Origin: Magnetospirillum sp.
GTDB lineage: Bacteria > Pseudomonadota > Alphaproteobacteria > Rhodospirillales > Magnetospirillaceae
NCBI GenBank assembly: GCA_024707145.1
Contig: JANQAI010000011.1
Span: forward strand, 558,001-622,000
Length of the DNA stretch: 64,000 bases
Direction of reading: 5' to 3'
The notes beneath the pieces were generated by a model. That model saw only the letters and a program-made list of their open reading frames with translations, made no database searches and was not told the origin of the DNA. Position 1 is the first letter of the stretch. Each line of letters starts with the position of its first letter. Position numbers and translations under genes: made by a program. This document shows, piece after piece, positions 27,601-41,921 of the stretch.

Positions 27601-30600
27601 GGTCTTCCCCGATGGGTGCCTGTGTGGTCGATGACATGTCGGCCAGGAAGCCGCGCACGGCCCGTTGGCCGGCCTGCATTTCCTCGGCGAGGGCGGTCAA
27701 GGTGGTGTAGCGGGCGGATTGCGCGCGCCGTTCCAATTCCGCCAGGGTTTCGGCCAGGCGCCGGGCGCCGGCGTTGCGGGCGGCGCCCTTGGCGGCGTGG
27801 GCGGCGTTGCGCAAGCCCGGCCGGTCACGGCCCTTCAGGCACGTCCAAATCCTTTCCTCCAGTTCATCGAAGCATTCCAGGAAGAAGCCGATGACCTCGC
27901 GGAACGCCTCATGGTCATCGGTTCCCAGGATTTCGGCCAGGGCGGCGAAATCCACCGGCACTTCTTCGAGGGGAGGGGGAGCCGGCGTCTCCTCGGCCGG
28001 TGCGGCGTCCTGCCGGGCGGCAGGCAGCCACTTGGCCAGGGCCGAGGCCAGCCGGTCGATGGCCACCGGCTTGCTCAGATAGTCATCCATCCCGCTACGC
28101 AGGCACTTCTCGGCATCCCCGGCCAGGGCGTTGGCGGTCAGCGCGACGATGGGCAGATGGTGGCCTGTTTCCGCCTCGGCCTGGCGGATGCGGGCAGTAA
28201 GCTCGTAGCCGTCCAGGATGGGCATGAAGCAATCCGACAGCAGCAGCCCGTAGGATTTCTCGCGTAACGCCTGCCAGGCCGCTTCGCCGTCCTCCGCCAT
28301 TTCGAAGGCGTAGCCCAGGTGCGAAAGCTGCTTGCCGATGACCAGCCGGTTGGTGGCGTTGTCTTCCGCCACCAGGATCAGGGTGCCGTCGGCCAGCGCT
28401 TGGTCCGGGAGGGCGCGCCGCCGCGCGCCGCCAAGCTGGTGTGGCGAGGGGTGGGAAGCTCGCAGACGCGCCCCAGCACCACGCCCACGGAGCGGATGAG
28501 GCATGAGATGCGCACCGGCTTGACCAGCGCCGGCGCCAGATCGGCCGAGGCCGCCCAGCCCGACTGGGCTTCTGTCTGCGACAGCGCCATGGGCACGATG
28601 GCGTTGCGGGGCAGGACCCGGCCCAACAGGGTCGCCGTCTCGTGGGCGCCGGCGCCGTCGTCGAGTACGGCGGCGTCGAACCGGGCGCCATCGGCCAGCA
28701 GTGCGGCGACCTCTTCGGCCGAGGTCGCCTCGGTTACCAGGGCCCCATGCTCGCTCAGGCAGGCCGCGATGCAGGCGCGCGAGACGGCGAGGTCGTCCAT
28801 CACCAGCACGCGGGACGCCGCCAGGTCGAGGGGCGGTGGAACGGCCTCGTTCCGGTCGAGCTCCAGCGGAATCTCGAACCAGAACGTGGAGCCTCGTCCT
28901 TCCTCGCTGGTCACGCCGATATGGCCCCCCATCATGCCGACGAGACGGCGGCAGATGGACAAACCCAGGCCGGTGCCGCCGAAATGGCGGGTGGTGGAGG
29001 TGTCGGCCTGGGAGAACGGCTGGAACAGGCGCGTCTGCTGTTCCTCTGTCAGGCCGATGCCGGTATCGGTAATCTCGAAACGCAAGGCGACCAAATGGTC
29101 GACCTGGTCCACCGGGCACACCTTCAGCGTGACGCTGCCGGCCTGAGTGAATTTGACCGCGTTGCCCAGCAGGTTGAGCATGATCTGGCGCAGGCGGACG
29201 GGGTCGCCCAGATAGACGTCGGCCATCCCGGCCTCCACCTGCCATGCCACCTCCAGCCCTTTTTCGCGTGCGCGCGTCGCGACGAGGTCGATGGTGGACT
29301 CGATGGTGCCGCGCAGCTTGAGCGCAACCCTCTCCAGCCTCAGCTTGCCGGCCTCGATCTTGGACAGGTCCAGGATGTCGTCGATGATGGTCAGCAGCGT
29401 GCGCGCAGAGCTTTGCACGACGTCCACCATCTCTTCCTGTTCGTCCGACAGGTCGGTGGTGGCGAGCACGTCCAGCATTCCCAGCACGCCGTTCATGGGC
29501 GTGCGGATTTCGTGGCTCATGGTGGCGAGGAACAGGGACTTGGCCTGAGTGGCCCGCTCGGCCTCCTCCTTGGCCTGGCGCAGTTCCTCTTCGCCGCGCC
29601 GGCGGTCGGTGATGTCGGTGACGCCGATCAGGACGCAGCGTTCGTCGTCGATCTCGACGATCTGTCCGGAAATGATGGCCCAGAAGCTTTCGCCGTAATC
29701 GGTGGCGAGCTGAGCCTCGAAATTGTCGACGAAACCACCGCCAGACAGTTGCTCGAAGAAGCGGTTCGCCGCGAAGCCGCCGACGAAACCGGCGAAATCC
29801 ATGGCCGCGCTGGCGCGCATGCGGTTGGTGGCGAACAGTTCCGAGGCCCGGCGGTTGATGCGCAGCACCTGGCGGTCCAGCGTGCGAACCAGCAGCATGG
29901 CCAGTGGGGCGCCGTCGAAGAAGCGGCGCAAGGTATCCTCGGCGCGCTTGCGGTCGGTGATGTCGGTGACGCTGACCAGCACGCAGCGCTCGTCCGCCAC
30001 CTCGACCATCTGGCCGGACAAGGTGCCGCAGAATGCCTCGCCATAGGCGGTCTGCAGCATCAGTTCGAAATCGTCCACATAGCCGCCGCCGCGCAGGCGC
30101 AACAGGAAGGTGCGGCAGGTTTCGGTGCCGGTGATGTCATCGAGGCGGCAGCCGGTGACCTTGCGCCCGGGAATGAACAATTCGACGGCGCGCCGGTTGG
30201 CCCGGCGGATTTCGCCGGTGGCGAGACAGCACAGCATCATCGGTGCGGGCGCGGCGTCGAACAGGCGCTCCAGCGTCTCTTCGGTCACCTTGTGGGCGGT
30301 GATGTCCTCGATCCACAGGACGATGGCGTCCTGGCCGCTGAACTCGGCCGATTCCCATGAAACGCGCGCCCAGAAATTGGGCCGGCCGATGCGGCGCAGC
30401 TCCATCTGGACCTGATGGACGGCGCCCGAGCGCTGGAAGGTGGACATCAGCGCGTCGTGCTGTTCGGGGTGGGCATAGAGCATGCGGACATTGGCTTCCG
30501 CCAGCGTCATCCGGTTGATGCCGAACAGGTTGGCGGCGCGCGGATTGGCGTACAGCATGCGGCCGACGGCCGAGATCACGATCACGCCGACCGGGCAGGT

Positions 30601-30702
30601 CTCGAGCATGCGCATGATGCCAAGACGACTGGGACCCGTCGTTGGCACGGTGCCGCTGCGCAAGGAAATATTGCTTTCACGATCGCGTAATAGAGCGTTC
30701 AT
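27593..30702 (-). CDS. Hybrid sensor histidine kinase, 3xPAS-HisKA-ATPase-REC-REC-HPt (frameshifted)
   Basis: About 1036 residues, apparently without transmembrane helices. Three PAS repeats (~30-400; the second and third share the SGQ(M/I)VE...[12 protein letters not shown] end) lead to HisKA ([11 protein letters not shown]), ATPase ([24 protein letters not shown]), a degenerate receiver ([13 protein letters not shown]), a true receiver ([22 protein letters not shown]) and an HPt domain ([16 protein letters not shown]). The frame breaks between 28395 and 28445 in a GC-rich stretch; a two-base excess there would explain it. It overlaps the downstream response regulator gene by eight bases. 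Confidence 0.83.
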
Positions 30703-30905
30703 GGGACAAAATGTGGCCGGTTGGTAACCGGATCATGGACTCATAGAGCAGGTATTTTGCGTGAATTTTTTGTGCGCAACGGTCGGTTGAGGGTGCCTAC
30801 GGTAAATATATTCTTTATTACTATTTTATATTGATTAGTGTTTTTGAAAAATCAATGAAACGATTCATTCATAATAGTTTCTTATGCCGCAGGACGCGCC
30901 TATTG

Positions 30906-30939
30906 TCCTGTTATCCCCGCTTTCACGGGAAGAACAGGA
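30906..30939 (-). terminator. Hairpin downstream of the HD-GYP operon
   Basis: TCCTGTT (30906-30912) pairs with AACAGGA (30933-30939), and an inner CCCG/CGGG pairing surrounds CTTTCA. It lies just past the stop at 30965 on the minus strand and in an AT-rich 262-base gap (30703-30964), so it is a likely end of the four-gene operon. The rest of the gap shows no gene. Confidence 0.55.
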
Positions 30940-30964
30940 GAAATTCGAGTTTCTTCGCAGCCTG

Positions 30965-32062
30965 TCAGAGCAATTCGTGGGGGCGGAACGGGGCGGGGTG
31001 GTCCTGGTACAGGCGCATGATCTTGAGCACCTCCGGCAGCAAGTCGGTCAGCACGTCGACCAGGAGCGGGTCGAAGTGGATGCCGCGCATCTGCCGGATA
31101 TGGTCCACGGCCCGTTCCAGCGGCCATGCCTTCTTGTAGGGGCGCTCGGTGGTCAGGGCGTCGAGGACGTCGGCCAAGGCGACGATGCGGGCGGCCTGAG
31201 GGATGTCGTTGCCCCGCAGGCCGTGGGGATAGCCCTGGCCGTCCCAGCGTTCGTGGTGGTTCTCGGCGATCACCCGTGACAGCCGCATCAGGTGCGAGGG
31301 ATCGTCGCCGATGATCTGGCCGCCGATCACGGGATGCGTCCGCATGATTTCCCATTCCGCCGGAGAAAGAGGGCCCGGCTTCAGCAGGATCTGGTCGGGA
31401 ATGCCGATCTTGCCCACGTCGTGCATGGGGGCGGCGTTGAAAACCAAGTCGGCCCAATCCGAACTGGAGCTCACCGCCTCCACCAGCAGGCGGGAATAGT
31501 GGCTCATGCGGATGACGTGCAGGCCGGTCTCGTTGTCGCGGAACTCGGCGGCGCGGCCCAGGCGGCGGATGATTTCCAGCCGGGTGCGCTGCAGTTCCTC
31601 GGTCCGCTCCTGCACCTTGCGCTCCAGTTCGCGGTTCTGCTGGTGCAGCGCCAGATGGGTGCGGACGCGCGCACGCACGATGGAGGGCGTGATGGGCTTG
31701 GCGATGTAGTCGACCGCCCCCAGTTCCAGGCCCTTGTACTCGTCGCTCTCGTCGGAAAGCGCGGTGACGAAGATCACCGGGATCGGCGCCGTCATGGGAT
31801 TGGCGCGCAGGCGGCGCAGCACCTCGTAGCCGTCCATATCGGGCATCATCACGTCCAGCAGGATGATGTCGGGCATGGGATCGGAGGAGGCGATGGCAAG
31901 CGCCCTTTCACCGTTCAGCGCCGCCTTGACCCGGTAGCTCGACCGCAGGGCGCCGCTGAGGACGTCGATGTTGCCCGGCGTGTCGTCCACCACGAGCACG
32001 GTCTGGGCGGGAAATGCTCCTTGGATGTCCATCTCGGTCACGCAGCTCTCCTTGCCGCTCAT
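30965..32062 (-). CDS. Response regulator with HD-GYP c-di-GMP phosphodiesterase domain
   Basis: 365 residues: N-terminal receiver (VLVVDDTPGN, phospho-Asp in IILLDVMMPDMDG, AKPI lysine), a coiled-coil linker (~140-165) and a full HD-GYP domain (MHDVGKIGIPD, THPVIGGQII, ENHHERWDGQGYPHGL, ADVLDALTTERPYKKAW). The metal-binding His and Asp residues and the GYP triplet are present, so c-di-GMP hydrolysis is expected, gated by phosphorylation. The start overlaps by four bases the stop of the HPt protein, its probable phosphodonor. Confidence 0.93.
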   Translation of the reverse strand: MSGKESCVTEMDIQGAFPAQTVLVVDDTPGNIDVLSGALRSSYRVKAALNGERALAIASSDPMPDIILLDVMMPDMDGYEVLRRLRANPMTAPIPVIFVTALSDESDEYKGLELGAVDYIAKPITPSIVRARVRTHLALHQQNRELERKVQERTEELQRTRLEIIRRLGRAAEFRDNETGLHVIRMSHYSRLLVEAVSSSSDWADLVFNAAPMHDVGKIGIPDQILLKPGPLSPAEWEIMRTHPVIGGQIIGDDPSHLMRLSRVIAENHHERWDGQGYPHGLRGNDIPQAARIVALADVLDALTTERPYKKAWPLERAVDHIRQMRGIHFDPLLVDVLTDLLPEVLKIMRLYQDHPAPFRPHELL

Positions 32063-32688
32063 CCGCTACGGCAGGCCGAGGCCAGTTCGTCGGCCGCTTG
32101 CTCGGCGACGGTCCGTGCCCCGGTGAAGTCGTAGCGCCGCAGGCACTCGCGGATGTGGTTCATGGGAGTGGCCGGGCCGCGCTCTCCCAGCATCGCGGCA
32201 AGCCGGTCGGCGATGTCGAGGGCGCTTGTGTCATCCTCCGACACGGCGGCGAGCAGGGCGGTGAGGAGGACGGCCGCCGATTCGCCCGAACGGGCGGGGC
32301 CGGCCGGTTCGGCCGGTGGGTCGAGATCCATTCCGGCGAAGGCCTCGAGGGTAGCCAGCATCTGCCGCCCCACCTCGGCCAGCGCAAACGCCGCCGGCTC
32401 GGTGCCGCCGTCCTGTGCCAGCAGGGCTTCGAGTTGGCCCGTCGCCAGTTGAAGGCGGGTGGCGCCCACATTGCCGGCGAAGGACTTGAGGTTATGGGCC
32501 TCCTGCCTGGCGGTGACGCGGTCGCCCTCGGCCAGCCGCCGCCCGATGCCGTCGAGGAAGGCCGGGGCCGAGTGACGGAATTCCCGCAGCAGGCGCCGGT
32601 ACAGGCCCTCGTCGCCGCACAGGCGCCCCAGCGCCAGCGCGGTATCCACGGCGCCCTCGTGTTCCCTCCGCTGCGCACAATCCGCCAT
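32059..32688 (-). CDS. HPt phosphotransfer protein
   Basis: 209 residues. One HPt four-helix domain with the phospho-His in RQEAHNLKSFAGNVGATRL (near residue 65), then a Pro/Ala-rich linker and a C-terminal helical region (residues ~140-209: AAVLLTALLAAVSEDDTSA, NHIRECLRRYDFTGA) that resembles the tail of the hybrid kinase at 37652-40951. Sandwiched between the chemoreceptor and the REC-HD-GYP gene with four-base overlap to the latter. It probably relays phosphate from a kinase elsewhere (perhaps the divergent REC-kinase locus) to the HD-GYP regulator. Confidence 0.85.
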   Translation of the reverse strand: MADCAQRREHEGAVDTALALGRLCGDEGLYRRLLREFRHSAPAFLDGIGRRLAEGDRVTARQEAHNLKSFAGNVGATRLQLATGQLEALLAQDGGTEPAAFALAEVGRQMLATLEAFAGMDLDPPAEPAGPARSGESAAVLLTALLAAVSEDDTSALDIADRLAAMLGERGPATPMNHIRECLRRYDFTGARTVAEQAADELASACRSG

Positions 32689-32692
32689 GCGC

Positions 32693-34271
32693 TTAGGCCG
32701 CCTCGCCGGCGCTGTGGCGCACCGTATGGATGAAGTACTGGATGCTGGCGAGCAGGTCGCTGAACTGGGCGCCCAGATCGGCGCTGACAGCGAGCATTTC
32801 CCGGGCGGTGGTGCCGGCGTCCACCAGGTTGCTCGACACCGTGCCGATGTTGGTGGTGACCACCTGGGTTCCCGCCGCCGCCTGGTTGACGCTGCGCGAG
32901 ATTTCCCGCGTGGCCGCTCCCTGTTCTTCGACCGCCGCCGCGATGCCGGAGGCGATCTCGTTGGACCGGCCGGAGATGTCGGCGATCGAGCGGACCTCGC
33001 GCACCGCCTGTTCCGCGGCCTCCTGGTTGGCCTGGATCTGGTGGGTGATTTCCTCGGTGGCCTTCGCGGTCTGGTTGGCGAGGCTCTTCACCTCGTTGGC
33101 GACCACGGCGAAGCCCTTGCCGGCGTCGCCGGCGCGGGCCGCCTCGATGGTGGCGTTCAAGGCCAGCAGGTTGGTCTGGCTGGCGATGTCGTTGATCAGG
33201 CTGACGATGTCGCCGATCTTGACCGCCTGGTCCGCCAGTCGCTCGATGGTGCTGCGGGCGGTGTCGGCGGCCTGGGACGCCTCGGCGGCGATGGCGGCGC
33301 TCTCGTTGACGCGGCTGCCGATCTCCTCGATCGACGCGGCAAGCTGTTCGGTGGCGGCGGCCACCGTTTGCACGTTGGTCGAGGTCTGTCCGGTGGCCAT
33401 GGTCACCGCGGCGCTGGAATCCTCGGCGACGCTCATCTTCTCCACCATGGTGTTGGCGCGCCGGCCGACCTGCTTGGTGACTTCGTCCACCTGGGTCAGG
33501 ACCGAGGTGACCGAGGTCTCGAAGTCGGACGCCATCCGGAGCAGCAGGCTCCTTGCGCGTCTGTTCCGCCTCGGCCTTGATGGCGTCCTGTTCCTGCTGC
33601 AGCCTGACCATGTCCACGGCGTTGTTCTTGAAGACCTCGACGGCGGCGGCCATCTGGCCGATTTCGTCGGCCCGGCCGAGGGCGGGGATGTTCTGGTCCA
33701 GATTGCCGGCGGCCAACTGGGACATGGTGGCGGTGATACGGTTGATGGGCTGGGTGACGCCGCGGATGATCAGGAAGACGACACCGCAAACCGCCATCAG
33801 CAGGATCAATCCGGCCGCCGCCAGGATGCGCGAGGTGGCTGCGATGCCGGCCTCCGCCCGCGCCTTCGACAGGTGGATTTCCAGGACCCCGACCTGCTTG
33901 GCGGTGTCGCCTTCGGTCCGCATCACCGGACGCTGCGTGGTGATCAGGTTGGCCCCATCGGACAATTTGCCATGCTCGGCGAAGGCCTCGCCCTGTTCGT
34001 TGACGATGCGGCTGGCCACGTAGTCGGGGTCGGCCGTCAACGCCGCCAGCAGGGCGGCACCCTGCTTGGCGTCGAAGTTCCACAACGCCTCCGCCGCGCC
34101 GCCGGCCAGGGTTTCCGCCGTCAGGCGGGCCTTTTCCTCGAGATTGGCCCGCGAGGCGGCCTCGCTCATCCTGCTGACCTGCACGACCACCAGAAGGGCG
34201 ATGACGCAGAGCATGCCGGCCAGCGGGAAAAGCAACCGATGGGCGACGCTTTTCGTGAGATAGGCGATCAT
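32693..34271 (-). CDS. Methyl-accepting chemotaxis protein (frameshifted)
   Basis: About 525 residues: TM1 (~14-32), periplasmic sensor of ~125 residues ([18 protein letters not shown]), TM2 (~155-175), HAMP ([19 protein letters not shown]) and a cytoplasmic signalling domain with tip [19 protein letters not shown]. The frame breaks at 33545-33551, where the coding strand reads GAGCCTG and GAGCTG restores it. Start ATG 34271. It follows a PotD-like binding protein gene by 41 bases, and an HPt gene starts four bases after its stop. The receptor is therefore likely to sense ligand-loaded binding protein and to feed both chemotaxis and c-di-GMP control. Confidence 0.87.
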
Positions 34272-34312
34272 GGCGGCTCTCTCGTTTGCGGTGGGCGCGG
34301 GGAGGCTCGGGT

Positions 34313-35413
34313 TTATTTGCCGGCGGCCTTCACCGCGTTGTCCCACATGATCTTGAAGGCGTTGCGGGTGCGCGGCGTCAGCGGCTGCCAGAAATACTCC
34401 TCGGCGAAGAAGTCCTCGCCGGGCAGGCCAGCCGCCATTTCCGGCGGCAGCAGCTTGGCCGCCTGGGCGTTGATGGCGACGCTGCCGAATTCCTTGTGGA
34501 TGCGCGCCTGGACGTCGGGGCTGATCATGTAGTCGAGCAGCAGATAGGCCGCATCCAGCTTGGCCGGATCCTTGCCCACCGCGCGGGAGATGGCCAGCGT
34601 GTCCATCCAGACCGTCACCTTCTCGGCGGACTTGGCGATGCGCCAGTTCTGGCCTTCCTTGTTGGCGGCGGCGACGCCGAACCAGTAGTCGGTGACGTAG
34701 TCCAGGCCCTTCATGTCCTTGGGATAGGGCATGCCGCCCCAGAACCCGGCCGAGTTGGCGACCAGCGTCTTGAGGTGGGCGGCGACCTGGGTGCGCTGGG
34801 CTTCGCTGTAGCGGTCGATGTCGTAGATGTCGGCCGGCTTGACGCCCGACAGCAGGGCCATCTGGTAGACATTGGCCTCGAACTGGTCCGAGGTGACCAT
34901 GAACTTGCCCTTGGCGGCCGGCGTCAGCAGGTCGGCCCAGTTGGGCGACTTCACACCCTTGCCGGCGTTGTAGGCCAGGGCGTAGGAACCGCCCAGCAGC
35001 GGCACGCCATAGACCGAGCCGTCGTCGTTGCGGAAGAAGGCGGCGTCGCGCAGGCGGGGGTAGACCGAGCCGAGATTGCCAAGCTTGGCCGCGTCGACCG
35101 GTTGCAGCAGCTGGATCAGCTTGGCGTTTTCACCCCGATAATAGTTGTTGGTCGGGGTGACGATGTCGGTGGCGCCGTTGCGAAGGTCGGTGAAGATGTC
35201 GTCGGCCGAGGTGATATATCTGGTAGTACCATCAGGACGCTTGGGAAAGACGAGCGTGACGTCCTTGCCTTTGGACTTTGCGTATTGTTCGAAGTCCGTT
35301 TTGAACGTGCTGATGTAGCCTTCCCATTCGAGCACGCGAAGTTCGACGGCACTGGCAGTACCGGATAAGAGCAGTGCGATAACGGCGGAGAAGATACCGG
35401 TTACCTTCAGCAT
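34313..35413 (-). CDS. PotD/spermidine-type periplasmic solute-binding protein
   Basis: 366 residues. Signal peptide MLKVTGIFSAVIALLLSGTA, start ATG 35413 with AAGGG upstream. The extracellular solute-binding fold of the polyamine family is recognised from LRVLEWEGYISTFKTDFEQY, DIVTPTNNYY, FRNDDGSVYGVPLLGGSYAL and AYLLLDYMISPDVQARIHKEFG. No permease or ATPase is near; it is the first gene of an operon with a chemoreceptor, HPt protein and HD-GYP regulator. It probably acts as a sensor subunit. The ligand could be a polyamine, amino acid or other cation; not determined. Confidence 0.88.
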   Translation of the reverse strand: MLKVTGIFSAVIALLLSGTASAVELRVLEWEGYISTFKTDFEQYAKSKGKDVTLVFPKRPDGTTRYITSADDIFTDLRNGATDIVTPTNNYYRGENAKLIQLLQPVDAAKLGNLGSVYPRLRDAAFFRNDDGSVYGVPLLGGSYALAYNAGKGVKSPNWADLLTPAAKGKFMVTSDQFEANVYQMALLSGVKPADIYDIDRYSEAQRTQVAAHLKTLVANSAGFWGGMPYPKDMKGLDYVTDYWFGVAAANKEGQNWRIAKSAEKVTVWMDTLAISRAVGKDPAKLDAAYLLLDYMISPDVQARIHKEFGSVAINAQAAKLLPPEMAAGLPGEDFFAEEYFWQPLTPRTRNAFKIMWDNAVKAAGK

Positions 35414-35637
35414 CTCATTGCCCTTTGATTTGTGCCTATTGGATGTGCACATTAGGCGTGAAGCATCTTTTTTGGCAAAAGAAGCTTCTTTTTCACTATT
35501 GTGTCGGTTTTGCTGACGCTTTGAGGTTGAGTCGGGGGCGGCGACTGCGGGCGGTTGTCTCGTTAATTTAACTGGGACTATGTGGCGCACAGGGTGCACT
35601 CTCCTGCCGGCCTTCGGCGGAAGATGAGGTAGGCTCG

Positions 35638-36839
35638 GTGTCCGATGGTGACCGACCGACAATTCTGGTGGTGGACGACCGGCCCGAGAACCTGGATGTG
35701 CTGGTCGGCATCCTGTCGCGCAGTTATCGGGTCATCGCCGCCACCACCGGCCAGCGCGCGCTGGAGATCGCCCGGCGCCAACCGGCGCCCGACATCGTCC
35801 TGCTGGACGTGATGATCCCCGAACTGGACGGGTACGGCGTGCTGGCCCGCCTGCAGGAAGACCCGGCGACGCGTCCCATTCCGGTGATCTTCGTCACCGC
35901 GCTTTCGGACCATGCCGACGAATTCCGCGGTCTCAGCCTGGGGGCGGTCGACTACATCACCAAGCCGGTTTCCGCCCCGGTGGTCGAAGCCCGCATCCGC
36001 ACGCAGCTGACGCTGCGGCGCCAGCGCCAGGAACTGGAACAGAAGGTCGCCGAGCTGCAAGCCGCCCAGGGGCGGCTGGTGCAGGCGGAAAAGCATGCCT
36101 CGCTGTCGGTCCTGGTGGCGGGCGTGGCGCACGAGCCTGAACACCCCGCTGGGCATCGTCGTCGGCGTTGCCACCCATCTGCAGGGGCTGCTGGCGGAAC
36201 TGGAACGGTCGTCCTCGGCCAACGCGCTGACCCGCTCGCGTTTCCAGGAGATCGTCACCGATGCGGGCAAGGCCGCCGGCGTGCTGGTGTCCAACGTCAA
36301 CCGGGCCGCCGGCCTGGTGGCGGGTTTCAAGCAGGTGTCGGTCGATCATGCCAGCGGTTCGCGCCGCCGCTTCCGCTTGCGCGACTATCTCGACAACCTG
36401 CTGCACGCCCTCGGTCCCCGAGCTGGAGCGGCGCGGTTTTTCGGTGCAGTTGGAATGCGACGACGGCCTGGCGTGCGATACCTATCCCGGCGCGCTGGCG
36501 CATCTGGTCACCAACCTGGTGACCAACTCGCTGACTCACGCCTTCGACGAAGGGCAGCGCGGCTCGGTGCGCATTGGTGCGGCCGTCGAGGGCGAGGACG
36601 TCGTCCTGTGCCATGCGGATGACGGCAAGGGTATCCCGCCCGACGCTTTGCCCCACATCTTCGATCCGTTCTTCACCACCGCCCGCGCCCAGGGCGGCAC
36701 GGGGCTGGGCCTGCACATCGCCTTCAACGCCGTGGTCAGCGGCCTGGCCGGCGCCATCGCCGTGGCTTGCCCGCCCGAGGGCGGCACGGTCTTCACCATC
36801 CGCTTTCCCCGCATCCATCCGGACGCCAGCCAGCCATGA
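35638..36839 (+). CDS. REC-histidine kinase (two frameshifts)
   Basis: About 400 residues. GTG start at 35638, since no ATG fits the receiver's first strand. Domains: receiver (ILVVDDRPEN, IVLLDVMIPELDG, KPVS), coiled coil, HisKA whose H-box VAHELNTPLGIV appears after correcting GAGCCTG to GAGCTG at 36133-36139, and ATPase (NLVTNSLTHAF, DDGKGIPPDALPHIFDPFFTT, GTGLGLHIAF) after correcting a four-C run at 36416-36419. Soluble kinase with N-terminal receiver, a layout used to integrate another system's output. It overlaps the next regulator by four bases and diverges from the PotD-like operon. Confidence 0.82.
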
Positions 36840-37647
36840 CCGCCAACCCCACCGACCTGATGCAGTTCGCCCAGGAGCCGGAGCCCCGGCCCGTCCGGGA
36901 TCATGCGCCGTGGAAGATCCTCGTGGTCGATGACGACGACGACGTTCACGTGATGACGGAGATCCTGCTGCGCGAGGTGGAGTTCGACGGGCGGGCCCTG
37001 CATTTCCTGCACGCCTTTTCCGGCAAGGCGGCGCGTGACGTCTTCGCCGAGCAGGACGACATCGCGGTGGCCTTCGTCGACGTGGTGATGGAACACGACC
37101 TGGCCGGCCTGGACCTGGTTCGCCACGTCCGCGACGACCTGGGCAATCGCGAGGTCAGCCTGATCCTGCGCACCGGCCAGCCGGGGTGGCCCCCGAACGC
37201 CGGATCATCATGGATTACGGCATCAACGACTACAAATCCAAGACCGAGCTGACCGCCGACCGCCTGGTCACCTCGGTCATCGGCGCGCTCCGTCATTACC
37301 AGCTGTGCACCGAGCTCAAGCGGGCCCGCTACAACGAAGTGCTGACCATGATGCAGCTGGAGGCGGAGGCGCGCGACAAGAAGCGCCTGGAACAGCGCCT
37401 CAACGCCGAGCGCAGGGGCGAATTGGCCGTGCTCGGCGATGCCATGGAGGATTACGTTCATACCGAGCTGATGGCGAGCATCGCCGACATCAACCGCCGG
37501 GTGCTGCCGTTGCGCCTCAGCCTGCGCAGCGAACTGCATGGCGAGGAATACGATTCCTTCATCGTCACGCTGGGCGAGGTGGCGGAGAGGCTGGGCGGAG
37601 TGGCGGAAACGCTTCGCGGCATCATCGGCGCAATCCGTCCGGACTGA
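36836..37647 (+). CDS. Response regulator with C-terminal coiled coil (frameshifted)
   Basis: About 270 residues. Receiver domain (ILVVDDDDDVHVMTEI, phospho-Asp in VAFVDVVMEHDLAG, LILRTGQPG, then APERRIIMDYGINDYKSKTEL with the conserved Lys), then a helical C-terminus with a long coiled coil (MMQLEAEARDKKRLEQRLN). The frame breaks at the four-G run 37183-37186; a fifth G joins both halves. The YGINDYKSKTEL form is typical of DUF3369-type receivers. Middle gene of a kinase-regulator-hybrid kinase operon. Confidence 0.82.
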
Positions 37648-37651
37648 GGCC

Positions 37652-40925
<3,274 letters not shown>

Positions 40926-40951
<26 letters not shown>

Positions 40952-41921
40952 CCACCCTGGTCTCGATGATGGTCTCGGCGGGGACGGCCTGTCCCCGGAT
41001 CAGGTTCAGCGCGGCCTCGACGCCCTTGCGTCCCATCTCGGCGGCGCGCTGATCCACGGTGACGGCCAATCGCCCCGACCGCAGCGCCGGCTCCACCTCG
41101 GGGATGTTGTCGAAGCCGGCCACCACCACATCGGTGCGCTCCAGGCGGGCCAGCGTGTCCAGCGCGCCCAGAGCCATCATGTCGTTGGCGCAGAACAGCA
41201 GCTTCAAGCCGGGATAGGCGGCCAGGATGCTTCTGGTGGTGCTGGCGGCCTCGTCGCGCAGCCAGTTGGCCGATTCCGAAGCCACCAGCCGGACGTTGGC
41301 GTTTTCCGCGAACCCCTTGATGGCGCCCAGCTTGCGTGCCTGGTTGTTGGCCGCGTTGCGGATGCCTTCGATGATGGCGGCTTCGGCAGGAGTGCCCAGG
41401 TCGGCGGAAAGCGCATGGGCGGCGGCATGGGCGGCGCGCACGTTGTCGATGCCGATGAAGGGAACGGTACCCAGTCCGGATTGCCGGGCGAATTCCGGAT
41501 CCAGCCGGTTGTCCAGGTTGACCACCTTGATGCCGGCGGCTTTGGCGGCAACCAGCGCGGGCACCAGTTTGACCGAATCCGACGGTGCGATGACGATGGC
41601 CGCCACCTTTTCGTCGATGAAATTGCCGACGATGGCGATCTGTTGATCGATGGATGTCTCGGACCGTGCGGCCGCGATGCTGAGGTTGACGCCGGTGTCC
41701 CGCTCGGCGGTGGCGGCGCCGCGCGCCATTTCGGCGAAGAACGGATTGTCCAGCGTCTTCATGACCAGGGCGATGCGGGGGCGGTCGTTGCGGGTGTCGC
41801 CGCCGCTACCGGCCGCGTCGGCCGATTGCGTGGCGTCGCCGCACGCCGGCAGCAGCAGGATGGGGGCGACCAGGGCGGCGCAGGTCCGCGCCAGGGCCGC
41901 TCTCCGGGAAAGGTGGATCAT
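40926..41921 (-). CDS. RbsB/LacI-type periplasmic sugar-binding lipoprotein
   Basis: About 331 residues from ATG 41921. Lipobox LLLPACG near residue 27 marks a lipoprotein. The Peripla_BP_4 fold reads IALVMKTLDNPFFAEMARGAA, AIVIAPSDSVKLVPALVAAK, FIGIDNVRAA, LLFCANDMMALGALDTL and VVVAGFDNIPEVEPAL. Ribose, autoinducer-2 or related sugars are the family ligands. No ABC partners are present. Its 3' end overlaps a membrane hybrid kinase gene (convergent), so it is a candidate ligand-binding subunit for that kinase. Confidence 0.87.
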
